The notes under the pieces are model-generated. The model was given only the letters and a program-made list of their open reading frames with translations. It was not told the origin of the DNA and ran no database searches. Of a stretch of 55,023 nucleotides of DNA, positions 1 through 9,500 are shown in pieces. A program made the position numbers and the translations under genes. Each line of letters opens with the position of its first letter. Position 1 is the stretch's first letter. Source of the stretch: Bacteroidota bacterium. GTDB lineage: Bacteria > Bacteroidota > Bacteroidia > B-17B0 > Aurantibacillaceae. The DNA lies in assembly GCA_005787585.1 (NCBI GenBank), contig SYAL01000018.1, positions 1 through 55,023 on the forward strand. Direction: 5' to 3'.

Positions 1-2498
1 ACAGTGATTGTTGTCTGAGCTGTACTTGTACATCCTGATGCGCTTGTTCCGGTAACAGTATAAATTGTTGTTACTGTTGGTGATAAAGTTTGTGGGGTAC
101 CATTTAAGTTTCCTGGTAACCAAGTATAGGTAGAGGCTCCAGTAGCTACGCCACTTATTGTTCCTCCAACACAAATGGAACTGGTTGCAGTAGTATTAAC
201 AAAACTACTCAAATTTACCGTAGGTTGAGTAAAAACAAAAATGCTATTTGTATAAGTAGATGTACAGCCTGCTATGTTAGTACCATAAACTGAATATGTA
301 GTTGTAGTGGTAGGTGATACTACTATTGATGAAGTTAAGGCACCAGTACTCCAACTGTAAGTAACAGGTGAAACTGAAGAAGTGGCAGAAATAGTAGAAG
401 AAAATCCAGGACAAATGCTTGCCGAAGAAGCGGTTACCGTCAAAGAGGGACCTGGGTCTACTGTAACAATTGGAGTGGCAAATGCTGTTGTAGAACACGC
501 TCCATTTGAAGCAACAACTGAGTACTGAAGAGTAGTTGATCCCACAGCTAAAGTTGGAGACAGTGTTGCAAGATTTCCAGATATTCCACCAGGAAACCAA
601 CTATAACTTGTTGCTCCTATTGATGTAGCAAAACCCGATATTGATGCACCTGAACATACATTGACAGATCCAATAAAAAAAGCAGATAATGCTCCCAAAT
701 TACTTAAGGTAATATTTGCAGTGCTTGATCCTGTGCACCCTAAAGATGACGTTCCAATAACTGTGTAAGAAGTACTTGTTACAGGTGTAAATGTTACTGA
801 AGATCCAATTACACTTCCAGGAAACCAAGTATATGTTATCGCGCCATTTGCAGAAAGTGTGATTGTTCCACCAGTACATATAGAGCCTGAGGTTGCAGTA
901 ATTAGTGGAACTGGACTAACTGTAACTTGCACTGTTTTTGTTCCAATACAAGATCCCGAAGCTGCAGTTAAAGTATAAATAGTCGTGAAACCTGGAGTAA
1001 CAACTAAACTTGAAGCATTTGAACTAATTGGCATCCAAGTATAATTTAAGGCGCCTGTAGCTGATAAAGTAGTAGTTGAATTTACTCCCGAAGCACATAC
1101 AGTTGCTGGAGATACGGCAACGGTTGTTAATGGAGCAAATGTTAATAATACTGTGCGAGAAAAAGAAACACAACCGCCAGGTTGATTCATTATTAAAGTG
1201 TAAGTTCCTGCAACATTTGTTTGAATTGTTCTTGAAGTAATTCCAACTATTGTACTTGTGGGAGGCCCATTCCATGTATAAGAAGATACGCCTGAAACTG
1301 CTGAAAGGGTAGCCGTTGTTGCGCACTGGGCGACTAAATCAACTGAAGCTGAGGGTGCCGAAACAAAAGTACTGTATGTTGGGGTAGAAACTGTTACTCC
1401 AAGTTGCTCGCATTCTGTATCAAGATAAACATAGCCAAAGTGACCCGTTGGAGCACAATCAGTTGCAACAAATTCAATAGTAACGTTTGTTCCAACCCAT
1501 AGACTTAAATCAATAACTCCCGTTTGCCATGTTGGAGTGAGACTGGCGGCTCCTGTTCCAGCACTAAATCTTGTAATATCAGCTGTACCAACAGGTGAAG
1601 ACCAAATGTGACTTGTATTAGGTGAAACACAAATATTAGTTTGTGAGGGTGCAGGTACAGCAAAAAATAGGCCTGGACAACTTTGTTCAGAACCATTAGA
1701 CAGCCTTAGGGCGATTTTAAAACTTGCTTGTTGTTGTCCACCACAGCACAAATGAGAAGGTTGACTTCGCATTACAGCTATAAAAGCATATTTAAATAAA
1801 TTATTTGCAGTAGTTACGGGAATAGATAAAATAGCTTTATGAAAAGTTCCGTTTGGATTATTATCATTCAATCTAAGTACTTTATTTCCAGTAAATGGAG
1901 AATTTGGTATAGTGCTAGAAGTTCCGGCTGGTACTTGAGGAAAAACAAGAGACGGGTCGTTAAATGGTGTTTGAATTATAGTAAAAGCAGTATTAGATGG
2001 AGCGCCTATTGGTAATGTTAAAGAATATGAACCTACAGAGCAATTTGAACTTCCAGTTGCTGTATTTGTTCCTCTTGAAATAGTCCAACCAGACAAAGTA
2101 GTAGTGGCAGGAGGAAAAGGAAAAGGTGAGCTTTCAAAGCCTTCGTTTACACATGGCGCCACATTTATTAAAGCAGGGCTACCACTGTTCTTAAAATTTA
2201 AATTCGACTGAAAAGGAAAAATTGTTTCATCTTGGGCAATTTGATTAATATTATTTAAATTATATTTTGAATCGATAAATGTTCTTTTACGAATTATCAT
2301 TGCTTTATCCAATCTTTCGCCTAAAAAACCATCATCAGATAAAATTTTAAACCAATAATACTCATCAAATCCCTCTAAAGAATCAATGGCTAAAATTTTA
2401 TTATAAAAAGCATGTTTAGAATTAGTTTGAGAAAAATAAGTTGAGTTAAATATAAAAATTGTAACAAAAAATAAAAAATGATTAATAATTTTTTTCAT
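1..2498 (-). CDS. Large secreted repeat protein (T9SS-type adhesin), C-terminus beyond window
   Basis: An uninterrupted minus-strand frame of 832 codons starts at ATG 2498-2496 and leaves the window without a stop, so it is the N-terminal part of a longer protein. It begins with a signal peptide (MKKIINHFLFFVTIFIF, cleavage probably near the FSQ around residue 25). Residues about 90-375 form a non-repetitive region rich in Thr, Ser and Pro, with Cys pairs and a stretch resembling a MAM/jelly-roll-type surface module (HFGYVYLDTEC). From about residue 375 there are at least six Ig/PKD-like repeats of 70-82 residues. Each has a Y-T/S-W core strand and many end with a YTV-x-G-T-like strand. Such proteins in Bacteroidota usually end in a T9SS sorting domain and act as cell-surface adhesins or gliding-related filaments. 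That end is not visible here, so the T9SS assignment is an inference. Confidence 0.85.
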   Translation of the reverse strand, partial: MKKIINHFLFFVTIFIFNSTYFSQTNSKHAFYNKILAIDSLEGFDEYYWFKILSDDGFLGERLDKAMIIRKRTFIDSKYNLNNINQIAQDETIFPFQSNLNFKNSGSPALINVAPCVNEGFESSPFPFPPATTTLSGWTISRGTNTATGSSNCSVGSYSLTLPIGAPSNTAFTIIQTPFNDPSLVFPQVPAGTSSTIPNSPFTGNKVLRLNDNNPNGTFHKAILSIPVTTANNLFKYAFIAVMRSQPSHLCCGGQQQASFKIALRLSNGSEQSCPGLFFAVPAPSQTNICVSPNTSHIWSSPVGTADITRFSAGTGAASLTPTWQTGVIDLSLWVGTNVTIEFVATDCAPTGHFGYVYLDTECEQLGVTVSTPTYSTFVSAPSASVDLVAQCATTATLSAVSGVSSYTWNGPPTSTIVGITSRTIQTNVAGTYTLIMNQPGGCVSFSRTVLLTFAPLTTVAVSPATVCASGVNSTTTLSATGALNYTWMPISSNASSLVVTPGFTTIYTLTAASGSCIGTKTVQVTVSPVPLITATSGSICTGGTITLSANGAITYTWFPGSVIGSSVTFTPVTSTSYTVIGTSSLGCTGSSTANITLSNLGALSAFFIGSVNVCSGASISGFATSIGATSYSWFPGGISGNLATLSPTLAVGSTTLQYSVVASNGACSTTAFATPIVTVDPGPSLTVTASSASICPGFSSTISATSSVSPVTYSWSTGALTSSIVVSPTTTTTYSVYGTNIAGCTSTYTNSIFVFTQPTVNLSSFVNTTATSSICVGGTISGVATGASTYTWLPGNLNGTPQTLSPTVTTIYTVTGTSASGCTSTAQTTIT
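100..1330 (-). repeat. Six tandem Ig/PKD-like protein repeats
   Basis: Within the large surface protein, the conserved aromatic core (YTW or YSW) recurs at about 1271, 1036, 826, 597, 352 and 120 on the plus-strand coordinate, a period of roughly 210-245 bp. The DNA copies have diverged; the repetition is at protein level. More copies probably lie beyond the left edge. Confidence 0.7.
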
Positions 2499-2911
2499 AG
2501 GACTTTGTTACTCAATTTAATGTTTTAATAAAAAATACAATATTTTAATGTATTATATAATTTACTAAATTACTAATAAAAATTTAAAATTATTATGCAA
2601 TTGAGTGTATATTAATATCATAAATATTAAATATATGATAATCAACGCTTTAATTAAGTATACCATTAATTAAATTTATTCTATAATTTGATTTTTAAAG
2701 TCTTAATTTAAAAAAAAGAATGACCTTGTATTTTATTTAAAAATAAAATATGAAAAAAGTACTATATTTTAGAAAAATTTTTATTGTTGAAATTAAATTT
2801 TGGCAGCGCTTCAAACACTAATTTGTGTTAAAAATAAAATTTATAAAAAAATTATAAATGGTTATAACTATTCATTTTTAGAGACTATTTAATGATTAAA
2901 TTTAAATTTTT
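2499..2911. other. Divergent intergenic region, adhesin / mutL
   Basis: A 413-base, extremely A+T-rich gap between two divergent genes. No ORF of note. It should hold promoters for both directions. The nearest thing to a Bacteroidota promoter for mutL is a TTTG at 2799-2802 followed 16 bases later by TAATTTG (2819-2825), which is not an exact TAnnTTTG match. A 10-bp all-A/T inverted repeat with a 2-base loop sits at 2729-2750. Confidence 0.5.
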
Positions 2912-4742
2912 ATGTTAAAAAATAAGATTATTCTTTTGCCCGATCACGTAGCTAATCAAATTGCTGCAGGAGAAGTTGTGCAAAGGCCTGCTAGTGTTGT
3001 AAAAGAATTATTAGAAAATGCAATAGATGCAGGTGGAAAACAACTTAAATTAATTATTAAAGATGGGGGTAAAACATTAATTCAGGTAATTGATAATGGA
3101 GATGGTATGAATCCGTTTGATGCCAGAATGTGTTTTGAAAGACATGCTACTTCAAAGCTTTCGAGCTCCGATGATTTATTCACACTAACTACAAAAGGAT
3201 TTAGAGGTGAGGCCTTAGCTAGTATTGCAGCAATTGCTCAGGTAGAATTAAAAACAAAACAGCAAGAAGATTTAGTTGGCCAACAAATTATTATTGAGGG
3301 CGGCAAACTAAAAAGTCAATTAGATTGTCAAACCCCAACAGGCACTAATATTTTAGTTAAAAATTTATTTTATAATATCCCAGCACGCAGAAACTTTTTA
3401 AAAACTGATCAAATTGAGCAAAAGCATGTTATTGATGAGCTGGAGCGCTTAGCCATTCCTCACAACGACGTTCATTTTATTTTACAAAGTAATGGAAATG
3501 ATTTGCTTAATTTACCTGCAGGTAATTTAATGCAAAGAATTAAATCGATTATTGGCAGTTATATTCAAAAAGAACTAGTGCCTATTGGCGAAGATACTTC
3601 ATTTATTAAAATTTCGGGCTATGTTAGTCTGCCTTCATCGGCTGTAAAATCTAAAAAAGAACAATATTTTTTTGTAAACAACAGATTTGTTCGTAATCCT
3701 TTTTTAAATCATGCTATTTATGAGGCCTATAAAGAACTCATCAGCTATCAATCACATCCTAGATATTTTATTTTTTTTAGAGCTTGATCCTAAATACATC
3801 GACATCAATATTCATCCAACAAAAACGGAGGTAAAATTTACTGATGAAAAAACAGTTTATATGCTTTTGGTAAGTGCTATCAAAAGAGCACTTGGTAAAG
3901 CGAATGTATCGCCTTCAATTGATTTTGAAATTGAATCAGGTTTAAATTCGAGTAGTTCAGCCTCTGAAAAATCATATTTGCCTCCTAAAATTAATTATAA
4001 CCCCAATTACAATCCTTTTAATTCAACTGCTCAAAACTCAACTGAAAGTTCGCTTCAGAAAATGAATAAGCAGCATTGGGAAAATTTATATGAAGGATTT
4101 AAAAGTAATGCTGATTTAACTGAAATAGCTGCTGTAAGAAACCAGAATATAATGGAAACCATTAAAAAAGAATCAATAGATTTTAATGTATTTCAACTAA
4201 ATTTTAAATATGTTGTTACAGCATACAATCAAAATATACTAATTGTAGACCAACAGAGGGCTCATGAACGAATATTATATGAACATTATTTAAACTCAAA
4301 AAAAGAATATAGTATAAATACTCAGCAAATTTTATTCCCTGAACAAATGGAATTAAGCGCTAATGATTTTATATTAATACAAAGTTTATTAACCGAGTTT
4401 AAATTATTGGGTTTTGATGTTGAAATATTTGGCAAAAATAGTATTGTTATTAATGGTACACCGAACGATTTACCTGAAAATAATTTGTCGCAAACCATCG
4501 AGGGTATTTTAGAAACATATAAACTAAATACAATTGATACAAAAATTGAAAAGCATGATAATTTATGTAGAGCGATTGCAAAAAACTCAAGTATTAAGTA
4601 TGGAAAAATATTAGAAAATTCGGAAATGAAAAAATTATTAAATAGTTTATTTGAATGTGAAAATCCATTATATTCTGCAAATGGTAAAGTAATAATGATG
4701 GAAGTAGATCATAAAGAAGTTGAAAAATTTTTTAAAAATTAA
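2912..4742 (+). CDS. mutL: DNA mismatch repair protein MutL, interrupted by a +1 frameshift
   Basis: MutL couples mismatch recognition by MutS to strand incision. The N-terminal GHKL ATPase is complete: KELLEN (Glu32, Asn36), DNGDGM (61-66) and the lid GFRGEAL (96-102). The frame then runs into TGA at 3785-3787. The next frame, usable from 3711, continues with LELDPKYIDINIHPTKTEV and the C-terminal domain, ending at 4742. The junction is an 8-T run at 3771-3778; seven Ts would give one 609-residue protein of normal length. The C-terminal domain has DQQRAHERILYE near residue 446, a version of the DQHA(X)2E(X)4E endonuclease motif with Gln for His. No CPHGRP-like motif is present. First gene of a probable operon with two rhomboids. 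Sequencing error, a true null allele and slippage rescue are all possible. Confidence 0.9.
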
Positions 4743-4743
4743 A

Positions 4744-5472
4744 ATGAATTATAATAATCAATATAGTCCCGGGCCTTTTGCAGGGCTTCCTTTTGTTACC
4801 AAAAACATTATAATTATTAATGTAATTATGTTCTTAGCAACCTTAGCTTTTGAAACAGTTAATTTTGATTTAGTAAAGCTATTTGGCTTGCATTATTATT
4901 TGGCTGACAATTTTAAACCTCATCAATTTATTACCTATATTTTTATGCATGGAGGTTTTTCTCATATTTTATTTAACATGTTGGGAGTATATATTTTTGG
5001 ACAAGTATTGGAACAGGTATGGGGACCTAAACGTTATTTGATATTTTATATTTTAACGGGACTGGGTGCGGCATTAGCGCAATATATTATTTTGCATTTT
5101 GAAATTACAGAAGTACTTGATGTAGTAAATCAAGACATTAATTCGCGATATTTAGATTCATCTCAACGCACAGAATTAATAAATCAAAAATACGAATACC
5201 TGAACAAGAATGTAATTATTGGGGCCTCGGGCTCTTTATTTGGATTGCTGGGAGGTTTTGGAATGTTATTTCCAAACAGAGAATTATACCTTTATTTTTT
5301 TATTCCCATTAAAGCAAAATGGTTAGTAATTTTATATGGAGGTTTTGAAATTTTTTCAGGTTTACAAAATAATCCTTCAGATAATGTGGCCCATTTTGCT
5401 CATATTGGAGGGCTTTTGGTGGGAATTGCTTTAGTATTATTTTGGAGAAAAGATAGAAATCATTTTTACTAA
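4744..5472 (+). CDS. Rhomboid family intramembrane serine protease
   Basis: Polytopic membrane protease that cleaves transmembrane substrates. The start is taken at ATG 4744, one base after the mutL stop; an upstream ATG at 4720 would overlap mutL and adds a non-conserved leader. This gives 242 residues. Signature residues are present: the HGGFSHILFN loop, catalytic Ser162 in GASGSLFG, and catalytic His218 in AHIGG. A hydrophilic insertion of about 30 residues precedes the catalytic Ser helix. About six hydrophobic helices can be counted. It is followed eight bases later by a second rhomboid gene, and the mutL-rhomboid-rhomboid order suggests one transcript. The substrate is unknown. Confidence 0.88.
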   Translation: MNYNNQYSPGPFAGLPFVTKNIIIINVIMFLATLAFETVNFDLVKLFGLHYYLADNFKPHQFITYIFMHGGFSHILFNMLGVYIFGQVLEQVWGPKRYLIFYILTGLGAALAQYIILHFEITEVLDVVNQDINSRYLDSSQRTELINQKYEYLNKNVIIGASGSLFGLLGGFGMLFPNRELYLYFFIPIKAKWLVILYGGFEIFSGLQNNPSDNVAHFAHIGGLLVGIALVLFWRKDRNHFY

Positions 5473-5480
5473 AACTGATT

Positions 5481-6281
5481 ATGAATTTTTTTGAAAAATT
5501 AAATTATAATTTTAAACAACAAGGCGTTTTAACAAAAATTATTATTACCAATGTGGTTGTTTTTTTAACCATTAATTTGATTGGAAATATTTCGCGCGTT
5601 AATTTATTATCATTTTTTGCTTTACCAATAAGCTCTCCAGATTGGGTTTATAAATTTTGGACTTTATTTTTATATATGTTTACTCATGAAAGATTAGGCC
5701 ATTTATTTTGGAATATGATTTTATTTTATTTTATGTCTCAGTTATTTTTTAACCTGATGGGGCAAAAAAAAATATTGTATTTGTATGTTATGAGTGGGGT
5801 TTTTGGGGCAGCATTTGTATTAGTGTTAGGATTAATTTTTCCTACATCATTCTCGAATACATTTTTAATTGGAGCTTCGGCCTCTGTTTTGGGGATTGGT
5901 GCCGTTTTATCAATTTATTCTCCGTATTATAAAGTAAATTTATTTGGCTTAATTGAATTATCTTATATGTATTTTTATTTGATTATATTTATTTTGAGTA
6001 CGGTAATTGATTTATCTGTAAACACGGCCGGAAAAATTTCGCATATTGGTGGAGCTTTGTTTGGATTGATTTATGGGTATAATTTAAAAAAAGGAATTGA
6101 TTTATTTAATTTTTCATTTAAAATAAAAACCTTAAGAAAATTAAAAAAAGTAAGTCATAATAAAGAAAATAGTAACACCGAAGCAATGGATAAATTATTA
6201 GATAAAATTTCTAAAAGTGGCTATGATGGTTTAAGCAAAAAAGAAAAAGAAGAATTATTTAAATTGTCTCAAAAAAAATAA
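5481..6281 (+). CDS. Rhomboid family protein, second tandem copy
   Basis: A 266-residue paralogue-like rhomboid directly downstream of the first. It keeps a His-rich loop (THERLGHLFWN, residues 68-78), the nucleophile region GASAS with Ser133, and SHIGG with His188. The usual GxSG is GASAS here: the Gly after the nucleophile is replaced by Ala, so activity is likely but not certain. The N-terminal amphipathic start and six hydrophobic segments match the family. A hydrophilic Lys/Glu-rich cytoplasmic tail of about 60 residues follows the last helix, and the first copy has no equivalent. The two proteins are well diverged from each other, so this is not a recent duplication. Confidence 0.82.
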   Translation: MNFFEKLNYNFKQQGVLTKIIITNVVVFLTINLIGNISRVNLLSFFALPISSPDWVYKFWTLFLYMFTHERLGHLFWNMILFYFMSQLFFNLMGQKKILYLYVMSGVFGAAFVLVLGLIFPTSFSNTFLIGASASVLGIGAVLSIYSPYYKVNLFGLIELSYMYFYLIIFILSTVIDLSVNTAGKISHIGGALFGLIYGYNLKKGIDLFNFSFKIKTLRKLKKVSHNKENSNTEAMDKLLDKISKSGYDGLSKKEKEELFKLSQKK

Positions 6282-6310
6282 ATCATTATAAATAATCAAA
6301 AAAATATTGA

Positions 6311-6348
6311 GTAAAAAAATCCCTCAGCTCTTAAATAACTGAGGGATT
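6311..6348 (-). terminator. Intrinsic terminator of tRNA-Gln
   Basis: A 10-bp perfect stem AATCCCTCAG/CTGAGGGATT (6318-6327 and 6339-6348) with an 11-base loop. On the minus strand it is followed by a run of Ts (plus-strand A run about 6313-6319), directly downstream of the tRNA gene. It has no T run on the plus strand. Confidence 0.8.
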
Positions 6349-6353
6349 AAAAG

Positions 6354-6424
6354 TTGCCCGAGCTGGATTCGAACCAACATAGTCAGAACCAAAAACTGAA
6401 GTCCTGCCCTTAGACGATCGGGCA
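6354..6424 (-). tRNA. tRNA-Gln (anticodon UUG)
   Basis: A 71-nt cloverleaf on the minus strand. Acceptor arms TGCCCGA and TCGGGCA pair perfectly; discriminator A at 6354. D arm GTCT/GGAC. Anticodon loop TTTTGGT, giving anticodon TTG (Gln). T arm GTTGG-TTCGAAT-CCAGC. The innermost anticodon-stem pair is T-T. CCA is not encoded. Confidence 0.93.
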
Positions 6425-6438
6425 AATTGTTTATAAAG

Positions 6439-6460
6439 ATTGTAAAAATACAATTTTTTT
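6439..6460 (+). terminator. Possible plus-strand terminator
   Basis: A 6-bp stem ATTGTA/TACAAT with an AAAA loop followed by seven Ts on the plus strand, just past the antisense of the tRNA gene. It could stop read-through from the rhomboid operon before the DUF2723 gene. The stem is short and A/T-rich, so support is weak. Confidence 0.3.
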
Positions 6461-6564
6461 AATTTAATCAAATGTTTTTTTGATAAAAATGATGGGAATA
6501 AGTACTTCTACAATTTAATTTAATAAAGTAAAATAGTATCTTAGCACCTTATTGATAAATTATA

Positions 6565-9500
6565 ATGATGACAAAAGAATTTATTAAATTAAATAATATT
6601 ATTGGATGGGCCGTATTTGCAGTTGCGGCTTTTACATATTGCTCGACTATTGAACCCACGGCAAGCTTTTGGGATTGTGGAGAGTATATTGCTTGTGCAT
6701 ATAAGTTAGAAGTTGGGCATCCCCCTGGTGCTCCATTTTTTTTAATTGTAGGTCGATTTTTCTCATTATTTGGCGGAGGTGATCCAACGAAAGCAGCAAT
6801 GATGATAAATATCATGAGTGCATTATCGAGTGCCTTTAGTATTTTATTTTTATTTTGGACTATTATACGATTAGGCATTAAAGTATACGCTAAAAAAGTA
6901 GAAGACCTTTCTGTACCGCAACAATATGCAATATTTGGGGCGGGAGTTGTTGGTGCATTGGCTTATACTTTTTCTGATTCGTTTTGGTTTAGCGCTGTTG
7001 AAGGCGAGGTTTATGCCATGTCGGCATTGTTTACTGCTATTGTATTTTGGGCAATTTTAAAATGGGATGAAGAAGACTCGGTAAATTCTAACGGGGCTTT
7101 AAGATGGTTGATTTTAATTTGTTATTTAATCGGACTTTCGATTGGAGTGCATTTATTAAACTTATTAGTAATACCAGCAATAGGTTTTATTATTTACTTT
7201 AAAAAATACAAATTTAGTTGGAAAGGTTTTTTTATAGCTGGCATTTCTTCAGTATTAGTATTGGGCTTTGTTCAAAATTTAGTAATTCCAAAAGTGGTTA
7301 AGTTCGTAAGTGATTACGAAGTGTTTTTTACAAACAAAATGCATCTTGGATTTAGTACAGGTACCATTTTATTCTTTTTTCTTTTAATTATTTCGTTAAG
7401 CAGTTTTATTTATTATACTATAAATAAAAACGAAAAATATTATAAAATTGGATTTTACTCTGCCATTATTTTATCTGCAATAGCTGTTATTACTGCAAAT
7501 GATGGAAGCGGAATGTTTACTCGTTTAATAATGCTTGGCGGGATTCTTTTTGCTATAAATAAATTCAAAATAAAAACAATTACACTAAACGCAGTTTTTT
7601 TAAGTTTTGCCACGCTATTGATTGGTTATTCTTCTTTTTTTATTTTAGTAATTAGATCGCAGGCCAACACACCAATGGATGAAAATGATCCTGAAAATGC
7701 TCCCAATATGCTATCTTATTTGTTAAGAGAACAATATGGTGATTGGCCAATTTTGTATGGGCAATACTACAATGCGCCACAAGCCCCTCGCAACGAATTT
7801 GGAAATGGAAGCCCAATTTATGCAAAAGATAAAATTAATCAAAACTATAAATTAGTTGATTCTCGTAAGAATTCAATGCCGAAATATCAAAAAGAATTTT
7901 GTACCGTATTCCCGCGAATGTGGAGCAGTCAATCACACCACGAAACTGGTTATAAATATTGGGGCAATGTAGAAAAAAATCATAAAAACAAAGTAATGGA
8001 AGGTCGCGATGGAGAGCCCGAAACCGTCGAAATTCCAACTATGATGGCAAACCTAACCTACTTTTTTTCTTATCAGATAAATTACATGTATCTGCGTTAC
8101 TTTTATTGGAATTTTATTGGAAGACAAAACGATGTTCAGGGTTCTACCGGAAATAATATGGATGGGAATTGGATTTCGGGAATAAAACCCATTGATGATT
8201 TTAGAATGGATACTGATACAGCAAATGTTATTTATCGTGATAAAAATAATTTTGCTACCAATCATTTTTATGCTTTACCTTTTATACTAGGCTTACTAGG
8301 AATGTTTTTTCATTTTAAAAGAAACAAACCCGATGCTTGGGTAGTATTAAGCTTTTTTTTACTAACGGGCTTAGCTATTGTAATTTATTTGAATCAATCG
8401 CCTTACCAACCGAGAGAGAGAGACTATGCTTATGCAGGTAGCTTTTATGCTTTTGCTATTTGGATCGGCTTTGGTGTATTATTTATTTACGATTATTTAA
8501 GTAAAAAATCTACTTCTGTGGGAATTACCATTGGCTCTTCGGCCCTATGTCTTATAGTACCAGGCATCATGGCCAAAGAAGGATGGAATGATCACGATCG
8601 GTCGAAAAGAACACTTTCGAGAGATTGTGCCATTAATTATTTACAAAGTTGTGCGCCTAATGCAATTTTATTTACCAACGGCGATAATGATACTTTTCCT
8701 TTATGGTATGCGCAAGAGGTAGAGGGTATAAGAACAGATGTACGAGTTTGTAATTTAAGTTTACTACAAACCGATTGGTACATTAAACAAATGCGCCGAG
8801 CGGCATACGATAGTAAACCTATTCCATTTTCAATACCTGAAGAAAAATTAGACGCAGAAAAATTATCTTATGTTATTGTAAACGGTCAAAATCCAACTCC
8901 AGTTGAATTAAAAACAGCTATTAAATACATGATTAGCGATGATCCAAACACAAAATACGATAATAATGGTGATTTAATTGATATGTCGCCAACAAAATCA
9001 TTTTATATAACTATTGATAGTTTGCAAGTGATGAATCAAAAAGTAATTTCAGTAAAAGATGCAGAAAGATTGAGTAAAAAAATTACATGGGATTTAGGAG
9101 GGAGAAATTATATAGCTAAAAATGATTTATTAGTTTTAGATTTAATTGCCAATAACGATTGGAAGCGTCCAATTTATTTCGCTGTTACAACAGGAGATGA
9201 CTCCTATGTTGGCTTAAAAGATTATTTTCAACTAGAAGGTCTAGCCTATCGTTTTGTGCCTATAAAGCAAGATCCATCTGAAGTTTCGCAAGGAGGAAGG
9301 GTAAACACTGAAGTGATGTATGATAACATGATGAATAAATTTTTGTGGGGTGGAATGGATAAAAAAGGTGTTAATTTAGATGAGAATAGTGCTAGAATGA
9401 CTGGTAATTTAAGAATGCAAATGGGAGTATTAGCAAGTGCATTAATTAGCGAAGGAAAAAACGATAAAGCAAAAAAAGTTTTAGATAAATGTTTAAGCGT

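Noticed and set aside
277..1696. Minus-strand open frames at 277-600, 1024-1326 and 1505-1696
   Set aside because: They lie in other frames of the continuous 832-codon surface-protein frame and have Cys/Ser/Tyr-rich compositions typical of out-of-frame translation.
2729..2750. Perfect 10-bp inverted repeat made only of A and T
   Set aside because: Such palindromes are expected by chance at this base composition; the hairpin would be very weak and is not placed near a gene end.
4720..4743. Earlier ATG for the first rhomboid, overlapping mutL
   Set aside because: The extra eight residues (MKNFLKIK) are the out-of-frame end of mutL; the ATG at 4744 fits the gene spacing better.
6549..8265. Minus-strand open frames opposite the DUF2723 gene (6549-6878, 7835-8038, 8053-8265)
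   Set aside because: They are antisense to strongly conserved coding sequence, with no start context or recognisable domain.
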